Shown here: piece after piece, positions 1-9,214 of the stretch
Layout of the letters: every line of letters starts with the position of its first letter
Position numbering within the stretch: the first letter of the stretch is position 1
From: a virus
Direction: 5' to 3' (one strand)
Length of the DNA stretch: 64,000 nt
Virus record (IMG/VR): IMGVR_UViG_3300035698_021020
Coordinates: 1-64,000 of that record
Made by a program: the position numbers and the translations under genes
The notes under the pieces: generated by a model
The model's input: the letters and a program-made list of their open reading frames with translations, nothing else
Told to the model about the DNA's origin: nothing
Databases searched by the model: none

Positions 1-1508
1 TCCAAAAATAATTGGATTCTTATATAATTAATATCAATTGCAGGTAGACCGGTACTAGTTACAGGTGCTTGATTATCAATAATCTTAACATAATATTCAG
101 TAACACCGTCATTTACAATATCTCCATCTTGGATAAATCCTTGAAAATATGATTTATAGAACGCACTACCTTCCATCGCAACTAAGATATTATCATTAGT
201 TCCTTGGTCTACTAAGTATACTTCACCTAATGCTATTGAAGTAGAAGCACCAAAGTCTTGCCATCCAAGTTGGAAATTAGCTTCTGTTACTAATCCAGCA
301 ACAGAAGGATTATTATCAATCACATATACAAGTTCTGCATCTGCTGGTCGTCTATAACTTATTGTATCAATAAGTGGAGTCGGGTCTGCTACGTTTCCAG
401 TATATGTTTCTCCTCCAGTATCTGCAGTATAAACATTTTGTGAATTAAGTTCGTCATATCCATGACCAACAATATCAACTCTATGTGTATCTACATTAGT
501 ATCAGCAAAGTTGTCATTTTCAAAATTAATAAGATCAAGTTTGTCTTCATCTAATGAACACATTATTCCAGTAGTTGGAAATGATCTATTTACTAATCTA
601 TCAATAGCAACAGTTGTTCCTGATTGATCTTTAAAATCTGGGATAAGACATCCAATTGTTCTACTAATTACAGTAGTTTCTCTAAGTGCAAAGAAATCTG
701 CTGATCTATCTTGTTTAAGACCGCTTGGATCAAAAAATTGTCTGTATGCAGGATCAGTCGAAAGTCTTTTGCTATCAGACCAATCTCCATTAAGTACAAT
801 TACTTCAACGAAATAGTCTGAGATGAAATCATCCTCATGCACATATTCTGGAAATTCAATATCACTACCTGCAACAGTTGAATACCATTCCTTCGCAGTC
901 ACATCATATCCACGAAGATCAGCTTTTCTAACCCATATAGTTACATTGCTTTTTCCTAAGTTAACAAATGAAAGTAATTTATTTGATTCTAATGTTACTT
1001 GACCTAATGTACCAGGACTAGATATGAAATCATCGCCAAGTGCCAAGTTTTTAGATCTATTTAGTTGCTCCGATGTAGAGATCCAAAGTTTTTGTCGATT
1101 AAAGAATTGAACAGTAGGATATTCACTAGTTGGGTCCTCATTATTATTTGATGAAGCTTCAGTGTTGAATGTTGAGAATGTTGCCTGATCTTTATTAGCA
1201 ATCACATCAGTGTCGGTATCCAATGGGACAACATTTAATGCAAATACTGGACCTTCTCGTAGAGCTATATCAATAGTTCTATGGAAGTAACTTCCAGCTT
1301 TTTCTAATTTAGGGTCATTATCTCCATAAACTGCTTTTCTAGTTCTAGGTGAATCTATTAATACTACTGTGTTGTATGGTCCTATTCTACTTGATCCAAC
1401 TACCAGTCGACCTGTTGTGAGTGGTAATGTTACTTGTTGGTCATCTATGACTTCTACCGTGTAGACGCCGCTGGCCTTGTAATCATTTAGATTGATCGTT
1501 TGTCCCAT
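1..1508 (-). CDS. 18: Tail sheath protein, gp18-like (C-terminus beyond window)
   Basis: The reading frame is open from an ATG (complement of 1506-1508) to the left edge without a stop, giving about 502 residues; the C-terminus lies outside the window. The N-terminal part resembles contractile sheath proteins: a GVYTVEVIDD entry strand, then GRLVVGSSRIGPYN and a segment with ALREGPVFALNVV, the usual sheath N-domain order. Sheath subunits polymerise around the tail tube and contract at infection. A late-type promoter box lies just upstream (1529-1537), and tube and other virion genes occur on the same strand further right. Assignment rests on N-terminal pattern, length over 500 residues and context; another large tail protein is possible. 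Confidence 0.6.
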   Translation of the reverse strand, partial: MGQTINLNDYKASGVYTVEVIDDQQVTLPLTTGRLVVGSSRIGPYNTVVLIDSPRTRKAVYGDNDPKLEKAGSYFHRTIDIALREGPVFALNVVPLDTDTDVIANKDQATFSTFNTEASSNNNEDPTSEYPTVQFFNRQKLWISTSEQLNRSKNLALGDDFISSPGTLGQVTLESNKLLSFVNLGKSNVTIWVRKADLRGYDVTAKEWYSTVAGSDIEFPEYVHEDDFISDYFVEVIVLNGDWSDSKRLSTDPAYRQFFDPSGLKQDRSADFFALRETTVISRTIGCLIPDFKDQSGTTVAIDRLVNRSFPTTGIMCSLDEDKLDLINFENDNFADTNVDTHRVDIVGHGYDELNSQNVYTADTGGETYTGNVADPTPLIDTISYRRPADAELVYVIDNNPSVAGLVTEANFQLGWQDFGASTSIALGEVYLVDQGTNDNILVAMEGSAFYKSYFQGFIQDGDIVNDGVTEYYVKIIDNQAPVTSTGLPAIDINYIRIQLFL

Positions 1509-1522
1509 TTCTGTACAGATAT

Positions 1523-1537
1523 TTTTTATTATTTATC
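1523..1537 (-). promoter_or_regulatory. Late-type promoter for the sheath gene
   Basis: Minus-strand GATAAATAATAAAAA, 21 bases from the sheath start codon. It matches the T4 late box TATAAATA at seven of eight positions and is repeated before many other virion genes in this window. Confidence 0.7.
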
Positions 1538-1598
1538 AATCAATGTCTCTAGAATTCTAAAAATGTCGCAAAAATAGAGATCCTATCGATCTCGGTCA

Positions 1599-1606
1599 GT
1601 ATAAGA
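1599..1606 (+). promoter_or_regulatory. Early/middle-type promoter box GTATAAGA
   Basis: GTATAAGA 16 bases before the gp56 start, opening the 1.6-14.2 kb replication block. The same octamer precedes several other plus-strand transcription units here. No convincing partner -35 element is visible. Confidence 0.45.
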
Positions 1607-1622
1607 GTTTAAACTACTGCAA

Positions 1623-2090
1623 ATGGCTAATATTGATAACACTTGTTCTGAACTGGAGATCGAAGATTTATACTCAGAAAGTACAGATACTCTCGGAGAC
1701 GTTATGCGACTTCAAAAAGATACACAGGAGAACACATATGGTATGAATTTTAAAGACATGAGTTTGAGAGAACTTATGGACTTTTGGCATATTAATACCC
1801 ATGCTCTAATTGATGAAATTCATGAAGCAACTGATGCACTTGGAGGCATTAAAGATGGAGACGGTAATGCTATTTGGAAGAACTGGAAGAAAGCATATGC
1901 TAATTTTGGAGATAAGAAGTTCTCTGATCTCAGCCCTACTGATCAACTTGAAGCCAAATTTGAAGTAGTTGACATATTTCATTTCTTCATGAATCAAGCT
2001 ATTTCAATTGGAATGACTCCAGAAGAATTATTCAATATGTATATGTCTAAGAATAAAGAAAATCGAGACAGACAAGCTCGAGGATATTAA
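1623..2090 (+). CDS. 56: dCTPase/dUTPase, gp56-like
   Basis: Predicted all-alpha dimeric nucleotide pyrophosphatase that hydrolyses dCTP (and dUTP) to the monophosphates, in T4 keeping unmodified cytosine out of phage DNA. The central EIHEATDAL helix with acidic metal ligands, the WKNWKKAY block and the stretch SPTDQLEAKFEVVDIFHFF match T4 gp56 closely, and the ends (MYMSKNKENRDRQARGY) also align. Length 155 versus 171 in T4. It is the first gene of the plus-strand replication block, behind a GTATAAGA box. Its presence with the dCMP-type gp42 homologue (12275) and dCMP deaminase (13338) points to modified cytosine. Confidence 0.9.
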   Translation: MANIDNTCSELEIEDLYSESTDTLGDVMRLQKDTQENTYGMNFKDMSLRELMDFWHINTHALIDEIHEATDALGGIKDGDGNAIWKNWKKAYANFGDKKFSDLSPTDQLEAKFEVVDIFHFFMNQAISIGMTPEELFNMYMSKNKENRDRQARGY

Positions 2091-2103
2091 AAAAACCATT
2101 AAT

Positions 2104-2388
2104 ATGGAATTAGTAAAAGGGCCTGGAAAAGGCGAAGAAAACCAAAAACCAACGGTGACAGGAGATCCAATTGCAGCACCAGCTCCAATATCAGCAGAAG
2201 CTGTTAGAGAAGCACCATGGGCAAAATGTGAAAAATGTGAAGGAGAAGTCTTCTCTCAAGAAAGAATTAAAATAAAAATGATCTCGAAGTTCTTAACTGG
2301 AGATACACAAGATCAAATTATACCAATGCCAGTGATTGCATGCGCCGCTTGTGGACATGTTAACGAGTTATTTCAACCTAAAATATGA
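2104..2388 (+). CDS. Small zinc-ribbon protein, function unknown
   Basis: Ninety-four residues: a Pro/Ala-rich flexible N-terminus (about residues 1-38), then two CxxC knuckles (CEKC near 42 and CAAC near 80) separated by a basic, hydrophobic stretch, typical of a zinc ribbon. Start ATG follows TTAAT with no Shine-Dalgarno. Its end overlaps the polymerase gene by 4 bases (ATGA), so it is probably co-translated with it. I do not recognise a family; a DNA-binding or replisome accessory role is only a guess from context. Confidence 0.6.
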   Translation: MELVKGPGKGEENQKPTVTGDPIAAPAPISAEAVREAPWAKCEKCEGEVFSQERIKIKMISKFLTGDTQDQIIPMPVIACAACGHVNELFQPKI

Positions 2389-3806
2389 TTGTAGGATCTC
2401 AAGTATTACCTGATGGAACATTGCTCATCTCTTATTATGATAGTAATGGTAAAATTGCTTATTTCAAAAAGAGGCTAATGCCTCATGAACTCTTTAATTG
2501 GGTAGAATCAAAACAACCGACTAAAGATCAAAATTGGAATGGTCTTCCTGTAAAACAGCAAATAACTAAACCACAATATGTAAGTCCACATAGGATACAG
2601 GAAATTATACTTGAAAAGTTCTCGTCTGCTGAATCTGGTCTCATCTATAATAATGATAACTTTCCTAAGAAAGCATATATGGATATTGAGATAAAGGTAG
2701 ATGAGAGTAATGATTTTCCAGATTCTGAAAAAGCTGCAATGGAAGTTGGACTTATTACTTTCTGTGATGAAGACAATGTTTTATACGTCCTTTCATCATT
2801 AGAGAATCAAGAATTTCCAGATGGATTAACTCCAGAAACCATTGTAAAAATGGAAAATGAAGTTCATGAATATTTTAGATCAATTAATCCATTGAAAGAA
2901 TCTGATAGAGCAATTCTAAATCAGACATTTAAGGTTAAGCATAAATTCTTTAAAACTGAGGAAGAACTTATGAAATTTTATTTTCATAAAGTTGCACCTA
3001 AACATTCATTCTTAACTGGATGGAACTTTACAGGATATGACTGGAAGTATCTTATGAATAGGGCAAAAAATCTTAAAATAGATTCTTTGGCTGGTTTTGC
3101 AACAAGTAAGACATTCTCTAAGAATAACATACCGACTCACCTTGGTATGCTTGATTACATGGATATATTTGATCAATTGAAACCATATAAAGTAGTAGAG
3201 AACTTAACTCTTGATTACATTGGAAATCTCACGCTTAATGTTAATAAACTTGATCATGGATATGAAACTTATCATGAATTCCAAAAAGATGCATATCTTT
3301 ATACCTTATATAATGTGATTGACGTTATTATTGTTAAGATGATTGAAGATAAATTTGGACTTTTAGATGTTGCTTTCGAAATGGCAAATATTGCACAAGT
3401 CGAAGTAAGTAGAGCATTCAGTCCAGTATACGTAACTGAGATTTTACTATGTAGAGAATTCTTAAAGGCAAATAAGAAAATGATGAAGCTTCCTTGGGGT
3501 AATACTCCAGAACAAGGAACATATGCTGGAGCATATGTTATGCCTCCTATTCCAGGTCACTATTTTTATGTTGCATGTTATGATTTCGCATCAATGTATC
3601 CAAATATTCAAATTCAATTCAATATTTCTCCAGATTCATATCTTGGAAAAATCGATGAGCTTAGATTAGATGGAACAGAGATCACAACTAAGAACAACAC
3701 AGCATTTGATAATAGGAAAGATTCAATGGCTAGAAATATATTAACTAGCCTTTATAATCAGCGAGTTGAAACAAAAGATCAAATGAAAAAATTAAAAGCA
3801 GCATAA
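2385..3806 (+). CDS. 43A: DNA polymerase gp43, N-terminal half (exonuclease and palm motif A)
   Basis: Family B DNA polymerase, first half only. Visible: the exonuclease domain with KAYMDIEIKV (Exo I, D-x-E) near residue 100, WNFTGYDWKYLMN (Exo II) near 220 and YTLYNVIDVIIV (Exo III) near 310; then polymerase motif A, DFASMYPNIQ, near 404. The protein stops at residue 473 shortly after YNQRVETKDQ in the fingers, before motif B. Motifs B and C are on the separate gene at 61477. Full T4 gp43 is 898 residues; the halves sum to 952. No intein sequence is seen at the break, so assembly must be non-covalent. Split gp43 is known in some Aeromonas T4-like phages. Confidence 0.93.
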   Translation: MIVGSQVLPDGTLLISYYDSNGKIAYFKKRLMPHELFNWVESKQPTKDQNWNGLPVKQQITKPQYVSPHRIQEIILEKFSSAESGLIYNNDNFPKKAYMDIEIKVDESNDFPDSEKAAMEVGLITFCDEDNVLYVLSSLENQEFPDGLTPETIVKMENEVHEYFRSINPLKESDRAILNQTFKVKHKFFKTEEELMKFYFHKVAPKHSFLTGWNFTGYDWKYLMNRAKNLKIDSLAGFATSKTFSKNNIPTHLGMLDYMDIFDQLKPYKVVENLTLDYIGNLTLNVNKLDHGYETYHEFQKDAYLYTLYNVIDVIIVKMIEDKFGLLDVAFEMANIAQVEVSRAFSPVYVTEILLCREFLKANKKMMKLPWGNTPEQGTYAGAYVMPPIPGHYFYVACYDFASMYPNIQIQFNISPDSYLGKIDELRLDGTEITTKNNTAFDNRKDSMARNILTSLYNQRVETKDQMKKLKAA

Positions 3807-4045
3807 TGGCTAAACCGATATTTACCATAGGCTTTCCTAGAGAAGCTGGACAAGAATCACTAGAAGGAGCACAAGAAGGATTAAGTTCAAAACTTGGTGA
3901 TGATTATCACGTAATAGTATATGCTACTAGTAAAACCCGAGACATAAAATTCGACTTATTCAATGTATCTGATGTATCTGACTCAGACATTGAAGAGTTG
4001 AAGGCTATCGTCTTAGATACGATAAAAAATAATGAAGAAGAATGA
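3806..4045 (+). CDS. Hypothetical protein, 79 aa
   Basis: Acidic small protein; its ATG shares a base with the stop of the polymerase gene and its end overlaps the next gene by four bases, so it is embedded in the operon. The sequence suggests an alternating beta/alpha fold (HVIVYATSKTRDIKFDLFNV then a DSDIEELKAIVLDTI helix). No family recognised. Confidence 0.6.
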   Translation: MAKPIFTIGFPREAGQESLEGAQEGLSSKLGDDYHVIVYATSKTRDIKFDLFNVSDVSDSDIEELKAIVLDTIKNNEEE

Positions 4046-4293
4046 CACATACCGATGAACTTGTTGGATGGCTTAAGGGCTTTTTTGACGCAAAGAAAAA
4101 TGATGTTAGTAGATCAGACATCAGAAAAATCAGAAAAAAACTAGATGAATATAGTGTAGCTCCACCAGTAGTGATGATACATGATTCACCAACTGGCTAT
4201 GACTTACTTCAAAACAATCCTCCAGTCGATCCAGAATTTTTGGCAGCGATTGCTGACAAGAAAGACGCCACATCTATGGACGAACTGGCTTAA
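4042..4293 (+). CDS. Hypothetical protein, 83 aa
   Basis: Starts in the ATGA overlap with the preceding gene. The N-terminal half is predicted helical and basic (SRSDIRKIRKKLDEY), the C-terminal half Pro-rich and acidic. It could be a small adaptor; nothing in it identifies a function. Operon position between the polymerase half and uvsX is the only context. Confidence 0.6.
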   Translation: MTHTDELVGWLKGFFDAKKNDVSRSDIRKIRKKLDEYSVAPPVVMIHDSPTGYDLLQNNPPVDPEFLAAIADKKDATSMDELA

Positions 4294-4309
4294 AAAAACC
4301 AATACTGTT

Positions 4310-4996
4310 ATGGATATGGAAAGAATGCAGTCTTTAATGGAAAACTTTAGAGGAAATAGTTTCCAATGGATAAAGACTAACGATATGCAGCTACGAGGAA
4401 AAGTAGTAAAATGTCGAGATATTAAACCTCAATCGAATGGAAGGTTCAGTGCAATTTTTGATGATGGATCTCAAATAGATTCAGCTCAACTTACAAATAG
4501 CATGTTAATGATTACTGGAGATACTAAACCTATGTCTATTAGTGAAATAAATTCAATAGCTGGACCAGTAACTAATGCTGCTGCTAGACATGAGAAAGGT
4601 CCAACTGACGGTGGACCTATCGATATTCCAGAACATCTTAAAGAGAATATTGCTCCTCCAGGATCAGGTTTGGAGAATATGAATCCAGGTCACAGGAATC
4701 CACCTCCTCCACCGAGAGCAACAGCACCAAATATGTTTAAAATGTTTAATTCAGATGAAACTGATATAAACATTAAAGTTAAAGTTAAAGTTCCAGACAA
4801 GAAGCTTCTTAAGATGATGTATAATAATGCAGAAGATAAGAGTGTTTTCTTGGAACAGTTATCTGAATATCTATTATCTGTGATAAATAAACAAGTAGTT
4901 ACTGATTCTATGCAAACTTTGCTAGAACCAAAAAGGAAAGCTCCAGTACCTACTATGAATATCACAGAAATAGAAGATGGAAAAGCCAAAAACTAA
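4310..4996 (+). CDS. Hypothetical protein, 228 aa
   Basis: An earlier in-frame ATG at 4181 would overlap the preceding gene by over 110 bases, so I choose ATG 4310, 16 bases after that gene's stop. The protein has an N-terminal small beta-rich part (residues 20-75: RGKVVKCRDIKPQSNGRFSAIF, resembling an SH3- or OB-like barrel), a Pro/Gly-rich linker containing NPPPPPRA, and a C-terminal segment starting with repeated KVKVKVP followed by helices. The linker suggests two tethered domains. Its end overlaps the next gene by 20 bases. Function unknown. Confidence 0.6.
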   Translation: MDMERMQSLMENFRGNSFQWIKTNDMQLRGKVVKCRDIKPQSNGRFSAIFDDGSQIDSAQLTNSMLMITGDTKPMSISEINSIAGPVTNAAARHEKGPTDGGPIDIPEHLKENIAPPGSGLENMNPGHRNPPPPPRATAPNMFKMFNSDETDINIKVKVKVPDKKLLKMMYNNAEDKSVFLEQLSEYLLSVINKQVVTDSMQTLLEPKRKAPVPTMNITEIEDGKAKN

Positions 4997-5543
4997 TATA
5001 AACATAGAGCCTAATGAAGAATATTCAGATGGCAAATATTCAGTTCTTTCTTTTAAAAAGGAAGATGATTCATTTAGAAGAATAACTTGTGATCAAGAGT
5101 CTATTGCGCTTATTCCATTTTGCTCAAATGAGAGCAATCAAATTAAATGTGTTTACTTATCAAAATATCGAGATTATCTTGGTAATTCTGATAAGTTTAC
5201 ATGTATAACAGGAAAAGTAGATAAGAACGAATCTGATTCATATTATGATGTAGTTGAATCGCTAATATCAAAGGAATTGAAAATAAGCGACGTAGACGTA
5301 AATGATATTTATTTCCTAGGTAAAATAGACCACACTGTCCCATTCACAAAAGGATACAAATGTTATGGCGTAGATCTAACTAGGTACCTGGACGCCCCAT
5401 ATGATGATAACTTAGGTAAGAATAGATTATCATCTCGTAATACAATAGATAAAGTCAGGTTCTCCAGAATACTAAATGGGGACGTCACAGACTCTCTAGT
5501 TCTAGCCTCAAGCCTTATACTGCTTTCTTATTTCCAGAAATAG
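4977..5543 (+). CDS. Possible degenerate Nudix-fold protein
   Basis: 188 residues. The layout ALIPF, then VYLSKYRDYLG, then ITGKVDKNESDS followed by a helix ending SKEL and IYFLGKI resembles the strand-helix pattern of Nudix hydrolases, but the catalytic REUxEE residues of the Nudix box are absent, so it is probably not an active hydrolase. Overlaps the previous gene by 20 bases and is separated from uvsX by about 45 bases. The fold is an inference from pattern only; it may be an unrelated small protein. Confidence 0.4.
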   Translation: MEKPKTNINIEPNEEYSDGKYSVLSFKKEDDSFRRITCDQESIALIPFCSNESNQIKCVYLSKYRDYLGNSDKFTCITGKVDKNESDSYYDVVESLISKELKISDVDVNDIYFLGKIDHTVPFTKGYKCYGVDLTRYLDAPYDDNLGKNRLSSRNTIDKVRFSRILNGDVTDSLVLASSLILLSYFQK

Positions 5544-5588
5544 AACTATTGTTCTCGTTCGAGTAAAAGATAATAAACATTTTAGCAA

Positions 5589-6815
5589 ATGTCTAAATCC
5601 GATACGAACCTCAAAGCGTTCAATAAATTCAATGAACTATTAGAAAAAAATAACAAAACTAAGAGCGGTCTAAAGGGCTTTTCTGATATTACTGAGTTTA
5701 TTCCAACTGGTAATCTTATGCTTAACGCTCTAATGTCTGGCTCACTATTTGGTGGGTATGCCAACTCAAGAAGTACAGGTATGAGTGGCGATTCCGGTAC
5801 AGGTAAAACTTTCCTTGCTATGAATGCTGTTAGAGAAGCGCAGCAGATGGATTACATGGTATTTTATATTGATACTGAAGGAGCATTAGATACAACTGAT
5901 TTTACGAAATTTGGAATTGATATTGATCTTCTACAATACAAAAGAATAGGAGTTATTTCAGAACTTAAGTTTTTTATCCATAACATAATAAAAACAGCTA
6001 CTGATAATCCAGGTATAAAGATAATGGTTGTAGTTGATTCAGTAACTATGCTTGAAACCAATAAACAAGTAACTGATACTGAGGGTGGTAAGAATGCGAA
6101 TGATATGGGACTTACTGCAAAAGAATTAAGATCTTTATTTAAGTCATTTACTTTAGAATTATCAAATCTTAAAATTCCATTATTATTTACAAGTCATATT
6201 TACGATGGAACAGGAATGTTCGCAACTCGTACAATGTCTGGAGGTAAAGGTCCAATGTATGCAGCTAGTGTTGTACTTATGCTTGGAAAGAAACCTCTTA
6301 AAGAAGGTGATCTTAAGACTGGAGTAATCTGTCGAGCTACAACAAATAAGAATAGATTAGCTAAGCCGAGTATAATTGAAATCCATATTAGTTTCCTTAA
6401 AGGAATGAACAAATATGTTGGACTACATTATCTACCATTTAATTTTAGCAATTGCGGAGTAGATCGAGGTTCTAAACTTACTGAAAATCAATGGTCTAAA
6501 TTAAAGCAGCATGAACAAGAAGCTTGCACTAAATTTGATGTTACTGAAAAAGACAAAGATGACAAAGATGTAATTGTTACTTATTATTTTCAACCTAAAT
6601 CTAAAGCTCATAATTATATCCTAAGAGAAACAGGAGAAGCTATTCCGCTTAGACAATTATTTACAGCAAAGGTTTGGACTGAGCCTGTTCTTAGAAAATT
6701 AGATGAATCAGTAGTTCAACCAATGTTTAAATATTCAACTATGAAGGATATACTAGATGACGAAGAATCTGAATTTGATTCATTAGGAAAAGATGAAGAG
6801 CTTGAAGAAGTATGA
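5589..6815 (+). CDS. uvsX: UvsX recombinase (RecA family)
   Basis: Strand-exchange ATPase driving recombination-dependent replication and repair. Walker A GDSGTGKT at residues 67-74, FYIDTEGALD after it, Walker B MVVVDSVTML, then the GGKNANDMGLTAKEL and FTSHIYDGTG motifs characteristic of UvsX. 408 residues against 391 in T4. The C-terminal tail is acidic (DDEESEFDSLGKDEE). It precedes a helicase gp41 gene as in T4, with one small gene between. Start ATG at 5589 has only A/T-rich sequence before it, with a GTAAAAGA box about 20 bases upstream that may be a promoter. Confidence 0.95.
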   Translation: MSKSDTNLKAFNKFNELLEKNNKTKSGLKGFSDITEFIPTGNLMLNALMSGSLFGGYANSRSTGMSGDSGTGKTFLAMNAVREAQQMDYMVFYIDTEGALDTTDFTKFGIDIDLLQYKRIGVISELKFFIHNIIKTATDNPGIKIMVVVDSVTMLETNKQVTDTEGGKNANDMGLTAKELRSLFKSFTLELSNLKIPLLFTSHIYDGTGMFATRTMSGGKGPMYAASVVLMLGKKPLKEGDLKTGVICRATTNKNRLAKPSIIEIHISFLKGMNKYVGLHYLPFNFSNCGVDRGSKLTENQWSKLKQHEQEACTKFDVTEKDKDDKDVIVTYYFQPKSKAHNYILRETGEAIPLRQLFTAKVWTEPVLRKLDESVVQPMFKYSTMKDILDDEESEFDSLGKDEELEEV

Positions 6816-7147
6816 TATTAAGTTTATCTCCAGATACACCAATTAAATACCATCTAAAGTTACATAATGAAGTTTCAGAAGATGATAAGTTCTCAGTACT
6901 ATTTGATATTGAGCAGTACATATTAAAGGTAATTGCAGCAAAGGGACGAGATCTAGATATGTCTGGACTCAAATTTACAACCAAATCGTTAAAATATATT
7001 TTCGGCGAGAGAATAAAAGATGAAACCTTTAGGCAAAAAACCGTTAAAAGTATTAAAGACCTTATCACTTCTGGCTTCTTAAGAGTAGAAGAGAAGACGA
7101 TATACATAACAGAGAAAGGATTAACATACTTTTATAAAATAAATTAA
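6812..7147 (+). CDS. Winged-helix-like small protein
   Basis: 111 residues, overlapping uvsX by 4 bases (ATGA) and abutting gene 41 (TAATGG). The second half, with a basic helix, a QKTVKSIKDLITSGFLRVEE recognition-like helix and a strand ending ITEKGLTYFY, looks like a winged helix-turn-helix. In T4 this position is held by gene 40, but I see no similarity to gp40. A DNA-binding accessory of the recombination/helicase machinery is plausible but unproved. Confidence 0.5.
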   Translation: MILSLSPDTPIKYHLKLHNEVSEDDKFSVLFDIEQYILKVIAAKGRDLDMSGLKFTTKSLKYIFGERIKDETFRQKTVKSIKDLITSGFLRVEEKTIYITEKGLTYFYKIN

Positions 7148-8634
7148 TGGTAGATTTTGCAGAGAATATTGAGTCGCTTGAGACAATGGTATGGAATTTT
7201 ATACTTAATCCAGATAATGATGAGGATAGTATAAAGAGACCATCACATGACGACTCTTTGAGTAGAAAGGAATTAATTGTACTTATAAATCCTGAATATT
7301 TCAATGATGATAATCAGCATAATGTTTATCGCTTAGCTTTAAAATTCTTCAAAGAATATGACAAGATCCCAAATAGACGAGAGCTTAAAAGCTTTTGTGA
7401 TCTTAATACTTCTGGATTATCGACAGACGAGTTTAATGCATTATATGACTTCAATATAAAGGAACACAGTTATACTTTCCTTTATGATTATGTAAAAGCT
7501 TTCGTATTATTGAGAAATCTTAATATGACATTCTTTGATATGACGGTCTTTTTAAAGACAACTAAGATCGATCCTAAGAATATCGATAGTGTGACTCAAA
7601 AAGTTAGAGACACAATCAATGAAAAGCTTTCAATTAATTTCTCAAGTGGAAATCGTGGATTGAATTTTCGAGATCACTTATCTCACATACAAGTACCTAA
7701 AAATGGTAGCCCAACTGGAATACCATTCTTCGACAAGACACAAGGCGGAGGTTGGAACCCTAAATCTTTAGTAGTATTTCAAGGAAGACCAAAGGTTGGA
7801 AAGTCTACTGTACTTGGTAATGTTGCTACACGGTCATTAGCTGTTGGTAACTTGACAGGACTAGTAACTGTTGAATTATCTGAACGAAAGTATATGAAGC
7901 GGCTTGGTTCAAATCTCCTAAATATTAAAGGAGATGACTATAATCAAATCACTGATGAAGATAAGGCAGAGCTAATTAAAGTCAAACTTGAAGAGTTTGC
8001 TAAGAAGAACGGAAAGGATGGAAATTTATATGTTGCTGAATTTGGTACAGGAAGCTGTACTGCAGTAGATATAGAAAATCACTTTATGCGTATTGAAGCT
8101 AAAGAAAAACGAAAGTTCACAGTTATTATTGTTGACTATATTAATCTTATGGCTTCAATTAAAGCAACTGAGGGCTCATATTCTAAAATAAAGCAAATAT
8201 CTGAGGAACTTAGAGCAGTTGCTCAACGAAACAATTGGTGCATAATAACTGCAACTCAAATTCGTAGAGAAGATGTTAATAACTTTGACTTAAGTATGGA
8301 TTCAGTAGCTGAGTCCTTTGGACTTGTACATACAGTTGATGCTCTTTATGGAATTATGAGAAGTCCATTAGAGAAGAGAATGAAAATAAATGTTATCGCA
8401 AATCGTGATGATGGATATGAAGGAAGCTATAAGTTCTTCGAAATGAGAACAGACTATTTTAGATTGACTGAGGAAGTTGGAATAAATAGTGAATACTATA
8501 GCGATGACGAACAAATCGGTCAGCTAGAAGAAGAAATTAGAGCAGAAACAAATGCTGTTGCTTCTGGACTGAATGATGGAATAACATTAGCTGGTGAAGG
8601 AGATTATGATAATCTCTTTGACGCAATAAAATAA
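7147..8634 (+). CDS. 41: Replicative DNA helicase gp41 (DnaB family)
   Basis: Hexameric 5'-3' helicase of the phage replisome, partner of the gp61-type primase at 62909. The C-terminal RecA-like core shows Walker A GRPKVGKST (about residues 213-221), a following VTVELSERKYMKRL segment typical of gp41/DnaB, Walker B FTVIIVDYINLM and the sensor ITATQIRRED. The N-terminal 170 residues are the helical interaction domain. 495 residues versus 475 in T4; the tail is acidic. No intein is present here, although gp41 is a known split-intein site in marine phages. Confidence 0.95.
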   Translation: MVDFAENIESLETMVWNFILNPDNDEDSIKRPSHDDSLSRKELIVLINPEYFNDDNQHNVYRLALKFFKEYDKIPNRRELKSFCDLNTSGLSTDEFNALYDFNIKEHSYTFLYDYVKAFVLLRNLNMTFFDMTVFLKTTKIDPKNIDSVTQKVRDTINEKLSINFSSGNRGLNFRDHLSHIQVPKNGSPTGIPFFDKTQGGGWNPKSLVVFQGRPKVGKSTVLGNVATRSLAVGNLTGLVTVELSERKYMKRLGSNLLNIKGDDYNQITDEDKAELIKVKLEEFAKKNGKDGNLYVAEFGTGSCTAVDIENHFMRIEAKEKRKFTVIIVDYINLMASIKATEGSYSKIKQISEELRAVAQRNNWCIITATQIRREDVNNFDLSMDSVAESFGLVHTVDALYGIMRSPLEKRMKINVIANRDDGYEGSYKFFEMRTDYFRLTEEVGINSEYYSDDEQIGQLEEEIRAETNAVASGLNDGITLAGEGDYDNLFDAIK

Positions 8635-8644
8635 TCCAATATGG

Positions 8645-9214
8645 ATGAGTATAGACGACACAGAAAACACATATCATCGTGAGGAATCAAATGAGGAAAT
8701 ACACTCAAGACGTTCTAAAGAAGATAAAATATTCGGAAACGGCTACAAAACCGGTGATGGTCTTTCTGAGGACGATGAATATCAATATACATCATCAATA
8801 GAGGTAGAAGCATCTTATGCTAATAGATACCTAAAGGATATTTACGAATATGAATCTGGGATAGAATCTAACTTTACATTAGATACTATTTTTGATATCG
8901 TTAAAAAAGATAAACGAATCACTACTATTTTAGAAGAAGCTGCATCTGACTCCAAATCAGCTAAGATTAAACTAAAAAGAGAACAAGTTAATTTCATTTT
9001 CTTTAGAATAGAAGAGTTATTATTGGAGGAAACTGATTCATCTATATTCAATAGCTCAATTTATATTTTAGAAGTAATCTCAGCTTTGTCTTCGAATGAA
9101 TATAAGAAATTATTTGATATGCTTGATACAGAAATCCAAGAAAAACTACTTATTGAATTAAATGAGAAGTATAAATTCTTAGATGGCAAGATGAACAAAA
9201 AACGTATACACTAA
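8645..9214 (+). CDS. Hypothetical acidic protein, 189 aa
   Basis: Start at ATG 8645; an ATG four bases earlier opens a different frame that stops after 13 codons. The first 60 residues are charged and probably disordered (EESNEEIHSRRSKEDK), the rest predicted helical, with EELLLEETD and EIQEKLLIELNEKY. It ends flush with the next gene (TAATGG). Located between helicase gp41 and the 47/46 nuclease pair. No family recognised. Confidence 0.55.
   Translation: MSIDDTENTYHREESNEEIHSRRSKEDKIFGNGYKTGDGLSEDDEYQYTSSIEVEASYANRYLKDIYEYESGIESNFTLDTIFDIVKKDKRITTILEEAASDSKSAKIKLKREQVNFIFFRIEELLLEETDSSIFNSSIYILEVISALSSNEYKKLFDMLDTEIQEKLLIELNEKYKFLDGKMNKKRIH

Noticed and set aside
4690-4989. Antisense frame with Gly-rich end opposite the 4310 gene
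   Set aside because: It is the shadow of a Pro-rich coding segment; no promoter or neighbour supports it. The same applies to antisense frames opposite gp5-like, gp46, gp39 and other genes.
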